Shown piece after piece: positions 34,825 to 47,898 of a stretch of DNA of 64,000 nt. The stretch's first letter is position 1, and every line of letters begins with the position of its first letter. Under the pieces are notes generated by a model. That model was not told where the DNA came from. It ran no database searches and worked only from the letters and a program-made list of their open reading frames with translations. Location: NCBI GenBank assembly GCA_018343915.1, contig JABRWF010000003.1, positions 5,332,001 through 5,396,000 of the forward strand. Reading direction: 5' to 3'. The DNA comes from Agroathelia rolfsii (Eukaryota; Basidiomycota; Agaricomycetes; Amylocorticiales; Amylocorticiaceae). The position numbers and the translations under genes are program-made.

Positions 34825-36807
34825 CTATGACGCTAAAGTAGGCGCATCATAACGCATAGCCCCATGCGAATCCACAAGCGAATGAGGCTTGCAGAATTGA
34901 TCAAATAGTGTAGGTTGTTGCTGTTGCTGTTGTTGAATTGGCATGGTCATGTGATCTTGGTACATATCCTGACCATTAGAAGGGACCATGGGGTATGTCA
35001 TGGAGCCAGTAGTATAGGAATCGTTGTCCGAGACGGCAACATAGGTGGAAGGCGGATAGAGCATGGGCGGCGTGGCAGGCTGGGATGGGACAGTCATGGC
35101 ATCCACGTGTGAGAACACGGCCTGCTGTTGCTGGGGGATGCAGCCACTTTGGGCCAGCTCGCTTGTGTAGCCCATCGTCGCTCCTGGCGCAGCCACACAT
35201 GAAGGCGGCCTCGACGTGTCAGAAGCTAAGCTCCATGAAGAAGTTGGCGACGTGCCAAGACTGGGCGGGTAAGATGACGGCGATACAGGGGAGATGCCAC
35301 CAGAACTGATGGAAGATGCCGAGGACGAAGCGGAGTGAGACGGAGAAGAGGAAAGAGAGGGCGAAAGAGCAACGTACGAAGGCGAATATGTCGCCGAGTA
35401 CGCACTGCGTCGCATCGGCACAGATAAAGTTGGCTTTCCGTACTCGTAAGCATCGTACATGGATGCAGATGCCGAGCCCGCGATGTTCGGGATCACACCA
35501 CCTTCATCCTCCACATCCAAATGCAGAAGACGTGGCGCCTCCTCCCGTGTTGCCGCTGCCAAACCGACAGGCATCAGAGAGTTGGAGTTCGTGCGAGATG
35601 ATGGATTCTGGAACGGATGAGACATATGGCTAGTTGGGATGTGATAAGCGGGTTGAGGGTGCCTGATCTCCCTCTTGGACAGCCACTGCGTGTTGTCCCT
35701 TGAAGACGAGAATGTGGATGAAGCCATGTGTACCTGTGCGTGAGCTGCGCCAGGTCCAAATGTAGCGTCCGCGCCCGGTCCAAATACGGGGCGAGCAAGC
35801 GCCGGGTATGTGTCCTCCGGCATCGGAGAGGAATAGGATGACGAAATAGACGAAGAGGGAGTCAAAGAGCGATCACAGATATCGTGTTCAGGGAGTGGAA
35901 GAGAGCCTGTGTGGGACGAGAGAGCAGGCGAGTGAGAATGAATCCGTCTTTTGTCGCGAGGCTGGACTGGGTCCTCGAGGGATCCTTGCTCATGGACGGG
36001 CGGGGCAGGCGAAAAGGGCCTAGCATGAGAGACGATCCAGGCCTGTTCCAGTGCGGGAGGCTCCAACGGAGGTGTAGGCAGACGCGGGAGGCTGAGTGAG
36101 TGGCATCGGGAACTCTCTGATTTCACGAGGGAGTTGTTGGATGCAGCGATCAAGTCCGAGGTGCTAGCAGACGTAGCACGGCTGAGGACGCGTCGACTGC
36201 CAGAGGACTTGGATCTACGCGATCCAGGAGAAAGATGGGTGCGGTAACTAGAAAAAGAAAATACAAAAAAGCAAGGTACCAAGGTGAGTGAGAAATTGTC
36301 TCTAGGCAATGATAACAGAAATCAGGTGGAATGGTGAAATGGTAGAATAACGCCGCGATACACACGGAAGAAAAAGAAAAGAGTGATATGGAGCTTGTGA
36401 CAAACACCAACACCGCTGTGTGGACCGTATACATCGGTCATTGCCACACAATTGGTACAATGGCGATATCCGAAGACCGGAGAGTATGGAAGACTAGAGT
36501 ATGAATGGTGTGTATGTACTCACTGCTGTTGGAGGTTATCGTGACGCGAGCAGCGTGTGTTGCAGCCTGGGAATGGGCACTTGTGGTTCTTCTCACCACT
36601 GTGAGTTTTGACATGGCGCGTAAGATGGCCGGTAGTTGTGAATGCCTTTGAGCAGATCTCGCAGACATGGGGTCTATCCTGATTCGAGGTAGATGAGGAT
36701 GCAACCGATGGCATGGGGGCACGGGTTGTGGTATTGTTTGTGAGTGCGATGGGAGAGACGGTGCCAGAATAGGCTGCCTGGCGCCGAGTGATGATCGAGG
36801 AAGGCAT
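34825..36807 (-). CDS. C2H2 zinc-finger transcription factor
   Basis: Two exons (36807-36524 and 36247-34825) sum to 1707 nt and give 568 residues. Two adjacent C2H2 fingers start near residue 47. Finger 1 reads CEICSKAFTTTGHLTRHVKTH. Finger 2, completed only across the splice, runs from CPFPGCNTRCSRHDNLQQ to HYRTH. The linker SGEKNHK is of canonical TGEKP type, and the pair resembles fungal Nrg1/Msn2-like factors. A basic Ser/Arg stretch follows, then about 450 residues rich in Ser, Pro, Tyr and Gln, including a QQQQQQQ run near the C-terminus, as in transactivation or repression regions. The intron is 276 nt, long for this window, and interrupts finger 2. The start is the first ATG of the finger frame. 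A 7-kb gene-free stretch lies upstream, which may be its promoter. Confidence 0.9.
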
Positions 36808-37432
36808 TATAAGGGGGGAGAAGGGAGAGCTAAGATGGAAAGCAGCAGGCAAGAGAGAGTGCGAAAAGCGACAATGGCCAAGCTGCGTTCGAACGGGGAG
36901 ATGGAGCAAGGACGAGGAGGAGGATGGCTAGGCTAATAAATACGTCGAGGATGCTATGGGCACAGTCTAATAAATGAATTATAATATTATTATTCTATAT
37001 AGTACTCTGCCCTATTAGCAATATATCAGAATATCGTCGCGTTTATTTCTGAATAAAAATATTACCTATTAAATCAAATAAAATAAAATAAAATAAATAA
37101 AAAAAGGTCAGGATAAACTGTTGACTGCTCAATTCAATTGCGATGCCATCCAGTGCAGGTATGGGGGGTCCCCGTCAACACGTAATCATCCAGATCTCGG
37201 AAGCACTTCACCCCCAGATTCCGATCGCCCACCTTCAAGATCCTGTCCCGATTCCTACTCGTCTCTTTTGCCGTCACAGCCTTTTCGTTACGGTCGCTCG
37301 CCTGCTCCGCTCACAATCAACCCGTATATGTCTTTGCCTATGCTTCAACGATGATAGCCAGTCTGTCATCATACATCGACATGTCCATCCAGCTGCCTAC
37401 CATGGTTGTTGTCATTATCCCGGCCCCGTACA

Positions 37433-37450
37433 CAAACAAACAAACAAACA
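37433..37450 (+). repeat. (CAAA)n microsatellite
   Basis: Four and a half copies of a CAAA tetranucleotide, directly upstream of a C9 run at 37456-37464. Confidence 0.85.
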
Positions 37451-37594
37451 GTCCTCCCCCCCCCTCTCTCGTCCCGTGGTCGTGTCACGCGTCGAGCCTC
37501 GCGACTCGCCGTACATTACTCCTATACTATGATAGTGCTGGGATTCACCAACGCCGTCTGTGCATGTACTTACCCTATACATAATGTTCATGTT

Positions 37595-37628
37595 CTATCT
37601 ATCTATCTATCCATCCATCCATCCATCT
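37595..37628 (+). repeat. Compound tetranucleotide repeat (CTAT)n(CCAT)n
   Basis: About four CTAT units followed by about four CCAT units, in the gene-free block. Confidence 0.9.
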
Positions 37629-38724
37629 GCCCTCTTCCGTGCGAATTTGCTTATCTACACCCCATCATCTTTCCCATCAATGTCATTTATTTCTTGCTCC
37701 TTTTCGTCAACGTTCATGCTTGTTTCATTTGGGTGTCCGCTCCAGCTACGCGATGCTGATCACGCACCCCACCTCTTCTCCCTAATTCCGGATGTCTTAA
37801 TACCATATCTCCTCTCTGCATCCTTTCTCGATATGTGTGCACGGCGCTTGCCCGTCCCGCGTACCCAAGTCTTTCTTGGCTACTGCTGCTCTCCACAGCT
37901 ATTCTCCTGGTACCTCTCGTCGTTGATTGTGTACATAGCATAGTCCGTTTTATCAGTCCGCCGGTACTAATCCGTACACAAGCGGAGCCAAGTTTTTTTT
38001 TTTGCCTTCCTTCTTCGGCCGCTAACTGTCAGCCTGGGTCACGTCAGCAGCTAGTCTTGAACAGTAACTACAGTGTCACTATTCTCAGCTGCTCAAAATG
38101 TGCATCCACACTATCTACTCCGGTGACAACACTTCACCATATCACACACTCGAAACGCTTCCGGTCCACCGGTCGATGTTCGATTTTTTTTGAGGGTCAC
38201 CAATGTCACTTATCCATTCCCCCACTAAGCCAGGAGGGCAGCTATACGACGACGCCAATGTGTATCAATCGTCTCCTAGAGCGTCTCGGTCGTTATGCTT
38301 TAAGCCCTCCGGTATTTTATTTTTTGAGCGCCTCTTGCAACAAACTCGAATGGGTTGTGTATCATGCATATCATTCCATAGTGGCCAAGGATCCATCCAT
38401 GTACCACCATCATGTCTAGGGTGAGAAGTTTTTTTTTTTTTTTATGTTGCTCTTGCCGAGCAAACACCAACTATCTGTCATCGTTTTCATGAATGAACAC
38501 ACACACGTATTTCGAGGCTGTAGCAGCAGCAGGCTGAGTATTCTGTAATAATAATAATATTCTAATAATAATCGATTCAGCTCGGAGTGGATGCTAATTA
38601 GGCAACCGCGGCTCCAGTATGTCTGTCTTCGATCCTCAGCCTGGCCTATGCTTCTCGACTTCTGGGGCCAATCAATTGTCCATTTATGTATAATGCCATC
38701 ATTTTGAGAAAACCTCTCGCATTT

Positions 38725-38739
38725 CCCCCCCCCCCCCCC
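38725..38739 (+). repeat. C15 homopolymer
   Basis: Uninterrupted run of 15 C in the gene-free block. Confidence 0.95.
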
Positions 38740-41700
38740 ACTTCTCGACTTCTTTTTCATTAATAGTCACGAGGACAACAGCATGACTAGACGGGGTGAC
38801 GGCATCCTGTCACCTGAGCTTTGCTACCGTCCAACGCCCAATTATGGGTTTATGCTGCCCCTCAGTCGTCCAGTGTGGCGGTAGACTTCTATTGCCACGG
38901 GGCAAACACCGACACAGCCAACCAACAGAGTGTCCTCCGCCGGTCAGCCGACAGCACGCCTCGAGTCTCAACAACGCCTTGTATCCACAGATGCGTATCG
39001 TCGCCTTCCTCATCGTCCTACATCCCGCTCGCACATAATAACGATGACCAACCCACTCTGTTCTTCCGAGTCGCATGGATACATCTACATTTCATATTCA
39101 AAAATTGAAGATACGAGTTACATGTCCTCTTGATTCATCACATCTCGTGTCGCTTGTTTTAGCGCACATTCAATGAATGCATCATCGTCATCGTAGTATA
39201 TCTCTCCATGTACTTTGCCACACGTAGCACTTGCAAATGGAAAAAAGAAGTCAGCACGGCTGTAATTATGCACCCCGCGCGCTCGCTTTGTCGAGTATGC
39301 TAACTTGCATTACATGTACAGCAACATGTGTCCGTTATCGTCATCCATGAGTGAGTTTTTTGATCTTACGAAGACGATCCGTGGATCCACGTTTCAACGA
39401 GAAACATCGAGTTCTTCCTTCCTAATAGTCCACTGGCGCATGCAGAAAAGAAAAGCTTCCTGTCGGTATGTAGAGTATGGCTGCTGTTTGTCGCATAGGC
39501 CGTGGTGTTCCACGGCCTCCGAGGACGGGTATTTTCTGTGGTCTGGCGTCATGTATCTCCTCGCTTTTGAAAGTTGGCGAGTAACAATCTAGATACACAA
39601 CCGTACTTTATCCGGGGGGATTGGATGCAGTGAAAGGATCTATCACGGTCATCCACGCCCATCATAACCATTATTACGGTTTAACCCTCTTGCCTCTTAT
39701 CACCACTTCAAATTCGCGAGCCCTTGTTACCAGGCCCTCCCAGCCATCACAAGTGATATTAAGAATGTATGCTGCCAATAATCATACGCTCATCACACCT
39801 TTCTTTACTAGTAGCATATGCATAGATACTTTTTCCTCGGCTCGGCGGCCTTGGAGGTAAAGCTGGCAAACTTGTATACTTATGATACCATTCAACTAAT
39901 TCCGTTAGACACTTGTTCGACACACGCTTGAAATTTTCACTGATTTACGTATACCTTCCCCCAATCCACCCCCCACCCCCTCTCCTATACCGTTTGAGCT
40001 CACATGCGCGAATGTCTTCTGGACCTGTCTATCAGCGCATAGCGCCCTCTGTTGACATTCCCGGTCACGGTATTACTAGTACCCACTATTTGACGATCGC
40101 CAGACACGATTGGCTGACTGCTTGGCGTTCCCCCTCGCGCGCCGTTGACCTGTAACAGTAAACGACAGGTCGAAATCCGCATTATTATTATTATTTTACA
40201 AGGCACACCAAATCAGGATGAGGTCCACTCAATGTTTAACGAGGCTAACTGTAAGCCACTCAACTTTCTACAGGCAGTGCGCCTGTGTTGGTGGACCCCA
40301 CGAATTGGACACGGTGCCCGTGAGTGGCGCCGCCGCTTCCTTGTCACGCAAAGACTGGAGCGCATATATCCAGCGTAGCATTCTGGTCTAGTCTCTCTCT
40401 CCTTCTCTTACATGTACTAGTGGTGTAATACTTGACAGAAACCACGTGGGCTTCAAGTTCCAAGCGCATTGAGATCATGTCATACTTAATAATAATAAAA
40501 TATCGAGATGTAGGGAGCATATCGTAGTAGTACCAAAACTAAACGTGACATAACATGTATACGCAAATACAATCGCTGCTATCCTGACTTTCCGAAAGCA
40601 TTACACCCCCTAATGACTTTGGTCGCAACCGAAACACATAGCTAGCCAGACAGGCGGGACGCTTTTGACATTTTTATTTCTATATTGGCCCCTATTCTTT
40701 CTTCCGTTCAGGCTCCCTCTTCCTTTTTCTGTTCTTTCACTAGCGTGTCGCATTCTACCCATATTTCTGCGATTGCATCGTGCAATAGTACAGATTTTAG
40801 ATCAAGCTAGAAAGTATTGCCTCCCTTCATGCAATCGGCGCTTGTGACGAAGACAGGCAACATTGTCTGGATGAGGGGTTTCCTTAGCTTGATTGCATTG
40901 AGAGATTTTCAAAATTGAACCGATCGACTGAACTTTGGTATCCAGTGGCATTGTTACCGCTCACGGCGCTGCTTGGTCTGTTCAATGGATTATCAAGGGC
41001 CAGCCATAGTTTAATATGATGCATGTATCGATTCAAGTCGCTCCAATGGACATTGGCACCAATACCAAAAACTGCCAGCTCCTCGTCCCTCACTACTGCC
41101 ACTGACTACATCAAACATCTTGTCCTCTTACTCCTCTCATATGATGCTTCGGCTTCTTCTTTTTTTTTTCTTTTTTTTTCTTTCCTGAACCTGAGGAGTA
41201 TAATGTAGCGGCGACAGGCTCTGGATCTCGCATCTTTTATCAAGTTGTCAAAAAATATAGATATATGCATGCCCTTATTTTCACCCGGTGACACAAAACA
41301 CCCGGGCCGCTAGTACTAAAAATCTCGTAAATGCATCAGCGTCTCAAGCTCTTCGCATTGAGCAAAAAAATAATACTCTCCTGCAGTATTAGGCACTCGC
41401 AGTTTTTTTCTTTCTTTTCTCATGAGCATTGACCCGTTATTTTGAATGCCAGTGATCCACCCCGGGAACTTGCCTGATTACCTTCTCACCCTGCCAACAC
41501 CGAGAAAGGAAGATACTCCGCAAGCTCGATGTGCTCTGAGGCTTATGATGTCAAGAGAGCCGGCAATATCCAGGCCTATCCTTATCTTCTCAATCGTCGG
41601 GGCCTTTCACCTATTCGGATCTCTGTTCCGCTGGTAGATAGTTTTATTCTGGTATTGGTTAGGACGCCGAATCGCCATAGCTAGCAGTGTACATACAGCG

Positions 41701-42262
41701 CAAGTAGTGTACGTCAGTCAGATGTTCCATTGCTCAAGATTCGCAAACATACTATCCTCGACGTCAGCAGTACAATATATGCATATGTGGAATGCCCGTA
41801 GTCAGCAGCCAGCTACTGACACCGTCATACAAATCGTCATCCTCGTGCCGCCTACGATAATATTGTGTCATGCATGAGATGAGACAAACGAGAGGCCCCC
41901 AAGCTGTCAAAAATGTCGCTTGTTTATTCTCATTCAAAACAGGGCAGTACGATTGCATTACTCGCACACTAATTAGATTCCCTTCGCAATTATGATGTAG
42001 GTAAGATGAAGACGAAGAGGAAAATACAAGGCACCCCAGTTCTGATACAGCCTGGAGCGGAATTGCTAAAGTGGGCTGCACCAGTGACAAGGCAACTGCC
42101 AACAACTAGAGCCTAGTAGCACTGTAGCAACTCAAAGACTAGTCAGTCTCTACCAATGAATGACATGACTGAAATTTCTCAAGGAAAGGGAGAAAGCGTT
42201 TGGTATCAATTTACATAATTGCTTGTCTTGCCATAATGCCATGGCACGGCACATTCTCTCTC

Positions 42263-42282
42263 CCCGCATTCAAGAATGCGGG
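42263..42282. promoter_or_regulatory. Perfect 20-bp inverted repeat
   Basis: CCCGCATTC, AA, GAATGCGGG: two 9-bp perfect arms with a 2-bp centre. The core TTCAAGAA matches a two-unit heat-shock element (nTTCnnGAAn). The outer CCG/CGG triplets would also suit a dimeric Zn2Cys6 factor. It lies about 1.5 kb downstream of the hydrolase stop and 5.5 kb upstream of the C2H2 start. Confidence 0.5.
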
Positions 42283-42508
42283 TATATTTTGGTACAATAC
42301 CAATGGCAGCCTTTGATGTCGTCTGCTCGCTTGGGAAGCGGCGGCGGCGGCGCTGGACACCCGGACCTCAATTGCTCGATCCACAATACAGGTGATTACC
42401 AAGACGGATTCTGACAATCGCGCACTCCAGCGAGCCTAAAAGAAATACAGTGTAGTGGCCAAAAATGCATTTGTATTGAGCCAACGCTGTAGTCGAACCT
42501 TTTTTGGG

Positions 42509-42519
42509 CCCCCCCCCCC
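42509..42519 (+). repeat. C11 homopolymer
   Basis: Run of 11 C, preceded by GGG, in the gene-free block. Confidence 0.9.
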
Positions 42520-43779
42520 TAGAACTGTGACAGCTTGTGAAGCGTTGAAGATCCTATTTAGTGGCCCACCGCCAATACTAAGGCACGTCAAAAACCAAAC
42601 GAGGCTATGGTGTTAATTACTATAATGCTCGTAATCATAGTGTCCCTCCTTGGCCGTTTCAAGACTGTGATTGGTGGCCCAAGTTCTACCCAAGTCTCCA
42701 CCGGTTTACCGTCTTTTTCGGGCTGGCAAGTAGAGTTGAGACTGCGGAGTGATCAGCGTTAGCATCGCACAAGCATAAGAGAATATTCTATTATGAATAT
42801 TTAGATTCTTATCGAGTCGAAGGAGAAATAACATCAGCGGTTAATAAACTAAAAAGATATCTATAGCCGACCCAAGTCGGAATGCTAGAGCGCCGTCTCT
42901 AATTTTGCTCCGAGCCCGGCTTGGGACCTCCTTCTATGTTTGGATTTGGATCGCTTGTAAACCGCATATGCAAGAATAATTACGAATGTGCTGGCCCACA
43001 TGTTGTTTATCATAGCAAGTTCTAGAGATTTAATTAATCAAAATGCTTGGGGCAGGACATCCATTCTGTAATCCATGTGGGTCCGTCCGGCCACTTGTGG
43101 TTGGCCACATTTACCGAAGTTCTGCAATTCTGCATACAGCCTATCCACCCTCGCTGCACAGGCAACGCCGAGCAGTCCGAACAGCCATGAGCATAGGTCT
43201 CGCCCCTTTGCCCAGTCCATCCTGAGCATCGAGAATCCAAATGAGGGTCGATTCCGCAAAGCATCTAGACTTGTTCGAATACGTCTGTGCTAACTAGTTT
43301 GACACCTCTGAATCTAGATATGTGCGCATCCATGTGTCTATACTATGGGGTTTGACAGCCAATGACAGCTCCCCATGCAAGGTGACACTTGCTCGGTGGT
43401 ATACTAGAGGCTAGGTAAATGTACTGGCGGATGCAATGCGCGGCAAACATATTAAGGGCGCAAGGGGAAGTTAAGAAAAGGGCACAAATGAGAAACAGGA
43501 GATGGATTGCAGAACGGGTCAATCAAGGGTTGTATGCGTTACAAGCAGACAGAATAACAGACATGTAGTGTACAACAACAACAAATATCACCGGGCGATG
43601 AAAAATGGTTAATAAAAAGACAAACAAACGAAACAGAGATAGCAAACGTCCCAAATAAAGAAAAATTGCTCAGTGCAATAACACCTAATGGCCGATGTTT
43701 CCCGCTTTGTGGAACCGGCATATCTTTGTACAAATCAGGAATTGTGACAGCAGCATATGGGTCCATGCCATTTTGCTGG

Positions 43780-45322
43780 TTATCGGAGGAAGCTAATTAA
43801 AGCGGCATTCACATCTTTCGCATTCGACACGGGAAGATCATGGGGACCATGCTCAATCGTGACTAGCTTGGAAGAAGGTATAAGCTTGCGAATGCGTGAA
43901 GCGAAGATGTATGGAACGGTAGTGTCTACTGTCCCCTGTTGGTGTGATTGACATGGGTTGGTAACATCTTTGTTAACCGCACCGCTGCAAAAGTATAGAT
44001 GAAATGATTGGCACGTACATGGATAACAAGTACATTCTTTCCTTGTCGCTCCAGTGCCTCAAAGGCAAAAGCCTGGCCCCTAATAGGCCCGGCGCGCACG
44101 GATGAGCCAACGGCACGATTGAAGCCTGGAAGATAGGCCGATTGTATTCGTACAATCTATAAAAGTTTAGTGCAACCTCAATATAGTCAAGACTATCACT
44201 GGATCACCTCTCTTAATGAGTCGTTGGCACTTGGGGTCAGATTAAGCAGTTCCGAAGACCTGGACTCCGAGTCTGCAAGGTGCTGAACATAAAGCTGGGA
44301 GAAGGTCAATGACATCAGGGAAGTGAAGATACTACCAAAAGTGTAATGAAGGCAAAGGCTCACACGAAAGGGAAGACTCGAGGTAATGAATTCAACCAAG
44401 GGCGATGATATCAGCTTCACCGTGCGCGACAAGTCTCTGGACTGGGAATAATGGTGATATCTGCGTGAACAAAATGCAAACAACCCAATAAGACATAGCA
44501 CACCTCAAGTAGCCCTGCTGATGCAATCAACACAACCTTTTTAGCCACAAGATCAGGAAAGTCTTGTGTAAATGCAGCGGCGATAGCAGCACCCTGAAAC
44601 ACCATGAGATTCTTCGTGCGAAAAAGGCAAGTTTCGGAGTCATGATAGGCGGCAGCTAGTGTTTGACTCACCATGGAGAAGCCAACAATATGGGCCTGAT
44701 CCCACTGAATGTACTGCATCAGCAAAGCAAGTTGTGTCGTATACAGTGTTGAGTTATAAGTGATTTGTGGAGCCTCCGAATAGCCTCTACCATACAAGTC
44801 TAGAGGAAGAGAGGTAAATGGAGTTACATCGTGCTATATGTAACATGTTACGCACCGTATACGAGAACACGAAACCCACTCTGAGCAAGAACGGGCGCAA
44901 CATCCTTCCAAATTAGGGATGGCACTGATAATCCATGAATGAGGACGATCTAACAAATGGAGGCTTCTAAGTTGCGATTCTCCGAGTCGGGTATTATGCA
45001 ATGAAAACAAGCAACCTTGGTACCATCCTCTGGCCCAAGCAGCCAATACTTGACCTGAGAAAGATGACAAGAAGTCAGAACTGTAATCATAAATTAAGAT
45101 CATCACTAGTTACAGCACCTTTCCCAAGGGTAGGGTCACATAATTTCCGCCTTCATATAGATCTTCAGGATATACTGTCCAAGATGGGTGTGATTCCGGG
45201 AGTGCGGCAAGAGAGTGGCCAATAACAAGCGATGGTGGCGAGCGAGGAAACTGTGCCAGCAAATAAGCAAGCAAAAGTACAGGGATTATGAGCACTGAGA
45301 AGAGGAGTTCGCGTGAGCGCAT
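43780..45322 (-). CDS. Membrane-anchored alpha/beta hydrolase
   Basis: Serine hydrolase of the alpha/beta fold; substrate unknown (ester or lipid likely). The N-terminus LLFSVLIIPVLLLAYLLAQF is a signal anchor. The fold is visible as IVLIHGLSVPS (oxyanion HG), LYGRGYSEAP and the nucleophile elbow GFSMG, whose last Gly comes from the next exon because an intron falls inside the elbow. The acid is probably the Asp in VIHVGTIDTTVPY, and the catalytic His is in EHGPHDLP near the C-terminus. Stop TAA at 43780-43782 follows ALISFLR. About eight to nine exons. The sequence resembles fungal MhpC/epoxide-hydrolase-like lipases. It appears intact. Confidence 0.87.
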
Positions 45323-47898
45323 CTGCCAACTTCAAGTTGAAGCTCTTGCACGCGGATGTGGCGTGCCAAGGCCAGTTTACAGTGGCAGTGCTGCCTTAGC
45401 GGAACCAAAACCAAGCCATCCGGTCCTTCGGAGGACAAAGTATAGTCCTTTTACTGCCGCTCAATAGGCCCAACAATAACATTCCGTACGTGAGTGTACA
45501 AATTTTCGATGGAAAATACATCAAAAAATGATACAGGGGGGGTTCCGTTTATTGACTCGAATGTCGCATCATGATGTTACTATTCTAGTTGTACAACTCG
45601 GAATCGGAGGCCGCTGGTGGACTCATGACGCCCAACGGTCGTAGGACGCCATTCGTATTTCGCAAGATGGATATAGTCATACAGTCTTACTCAACGGAGT
45701 CATCAAATAGCGAGTTACAAAGCTGTTCTTCTATCTATTTTTGCTTATTTCGTTTTTTGTTTGTTTGTGATGCATGCCTCGGATGTGTTAGCATGTGCAC
45801 TGCGGCAGTATGCGTTGCATCTCCAATTCCGAGTCCATTGAGTGTTGTTGACAGTTGATCGTTCCGCATTCATTCCTTATCTTCGTGACATTGCAAAAAC
45901 GAAGTTGTGTCATGAGCGCTTTGACTATGACGACGACTGTAATTTACAATAGCTGGCACAGCTACTGTGGTGACCGTTGCTCGACTCGGAGCTCATGTCT
46001 CAAGTGTCCTATATTTCGGCGCTATTCGCATTGTCGCTATGGTGTCTCGTGGACACGTTGATGTTGTTTCATTCCGTGATTTTTAAGTATTGACTCGGAA
46101 ACCCATCAAAATATCAATTCATAACATAACGTCAAAACATATTTGTATTTGCTGACTTACATTGTCACTGAAAATCATTGTTTTTGGGTTCCTCAATAGG
46201 TCGGTTAGCGTCGCTGTGCTTCTTTATGATATTACGATGTCTATTTGATAACAACTGCTCCCGTTCGTGGTCACGTCAAACAGTTTATGGGGCCCCGTCG
46301 GAGAAGTAGCTTACGCCCACCTTCGTACTTCAGATGAATGATGTGAGGACTTTGTTGATTCTTCGGGCCTTTCAGGTTCCTTTTCTGTTCCGAGCAGATG
46401 GACTCGGCGAGTCGTATTCCGACAATGGCTGCGCATCAAGATAGAGACAAGAAAACGTAGATTGTTAAGCAACGACGCAATCTTTCAAGTTTCTATGAAA
46501 AATAGGCCATCAGTTTGTTGTGCCTTTTTAGATGTACTTCTCATCGAACCCATCTTTTTCACAGTGTTTTAGGGGACATGATGTAGACGAAGGAGTGTTT
46601 CTCAGACACCAGGACAGAAGATTTTTTTTTCGTGTGTGAGAACGTTCCCGTACGGAGATACGCTGGTACATAGCAATGATTGTTGGAGTGGTGCAAGTGA
46701 TTCTGAATGAAAGAAGCTCAGACCGGTTCGTTGGTAAGTGGGCATTTGGACCATCAGCAATTCAATGTTTATCACTGTTCGGCCGTTGTTTGCCCAAATT
46801 ACTGTCAGGCGCACCACAAAGCCGATCTAGCAAACGGAGGTCCTCTTCGAAGAATACAAATCAATGGAGAATTTGTTCGCTTAAAGACGCCCGTGGATTC
46901 GTAGAAGCTGTTTCAAGATGACAGTCTGTATAATAAATTTTGGTTACAAAACCCTGTAAATGTTCCGGTAGATCCGTTCAACCAATATTAATGTCATAAA
47001 AATGAGCCTGTACCTATCAGTTTCCACATCCCATGATGCAGCCAGCACACCGAAGATCAATGTACATCTTTTATGCGCAAAATGTGACGTTGAGTACTAC
47101 ATGTGAATGTTGCGGTTTCATCGATAGGTCTTGAACAGATTGCGTGCCAACATAGCCTCCATCGTCATAAGTCTTTCATCAATAGCCGAGGGACTTGTAT
47201 TCCATGGATCGCGATTGTCGATGTTGTTCAATGGGACCAGTGGCTCAAGCTTAAAATTTGGATCCAAGAGCGAACTATCTTGGCTGACTAGAAGGATATT
47301 GTTATAATTGTTTTGGATGTCTGATCGATGGTTTAAGGACCACGTACGATGCAGACTAGTACGCTGTGGAGCACCTCACGTACCTAGTACTTGCCAATGG
47401 GTGCCCTGGGGCGCTATGATCGACGCCATGAAAGTCAATTGTCACGCGAAGACTAATGCCTGAACAACAAATACATATCAATGTTTGACAGTCGAATCAT
47501 GCATTCCAACTCGCAGGATCAAATTTACTATTTAATAGTTTTTCATTTCATCTTAGGTCTTGTCTCCACAGATTCTGTACTTCACATCAAAAGGCAGGAA
47601 CTACACCATCAGGAGAGAACGGAATTTATGAACAACGTGAATAGATCAATCAAGAGAGTGAATTGTTAGCCATTGTACAAGTGGATATGTATTACAACTA
47701 GAATAACCTGAAAAAGCATGAATTAGACTTGGATATTAAGACGCAAATGATAAGCAAGGAGAGGTATCAGACACATAATATTGATTCCGGTTGAGACTGC
47801 ATCCTCACCGACTTCGACGAAGTCTCAGTTGAGGGAGTCCTTTTGTCATCATTGAAGGGATATGTTTACTAGCTCAAGATCAAGTAATGGTATCTCAC
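45323..47898. other. Gene-poor region, 2.6 kb
   Basis: Between the hydrolase start and the RPS12 3' end. Only short frames without support. It must include the hydrolase promoter and the RPS12 3' UTR. No repeats or RNA genes recognised. Confidence 0.55.

Larger units (their letters stand above)
36808..43779. other. Seven-kb region with no supportable gene
   Basis: Between the start of the leftward C2H2 gene and the 3' end of the leftward hydrolase gene. The frames in it are short, of unbiased composition and without recognisable domains; the longest (37835-38419) has no early ATG. I saw no terminal repeats or transposase/reverse-transcriptase motifs, and no tRNA. It holds AT-rich tracts (36950-37110), microsatellites (37433-37450, 37595-37628), C-homopolymers and a perfect 20-bp inverted repeat (42263-42282). 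It may be a long promoter, one or more noncoding transcripts, or decayed sequence. Confidence 0.6.

Noticed and set aside
37835..38419. Longest open frame in the gene-free block (about 194 codons) with a hydrophobic start
   Set aside because: It begins at GTG, has no ATG until late, includes a poly-T-coded Phe run and resembles no family. Treated as chance.
42481..42540. GGTTCGA-like B-box on the minus strand, considered for a tRNA gene
   Set aside because: No A-box or cloverleaf can be drawn around it, and the flanks are homopolymers. No tRNA was found elsewhere in the window either.
36808..47898. Transposon or LTR remnant in the gene-poor area
   Set aside because: No terminal repeats, target duplications, or transposase/integrase/RT motifs seen by eye. 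Needs a repeat library to exclude.
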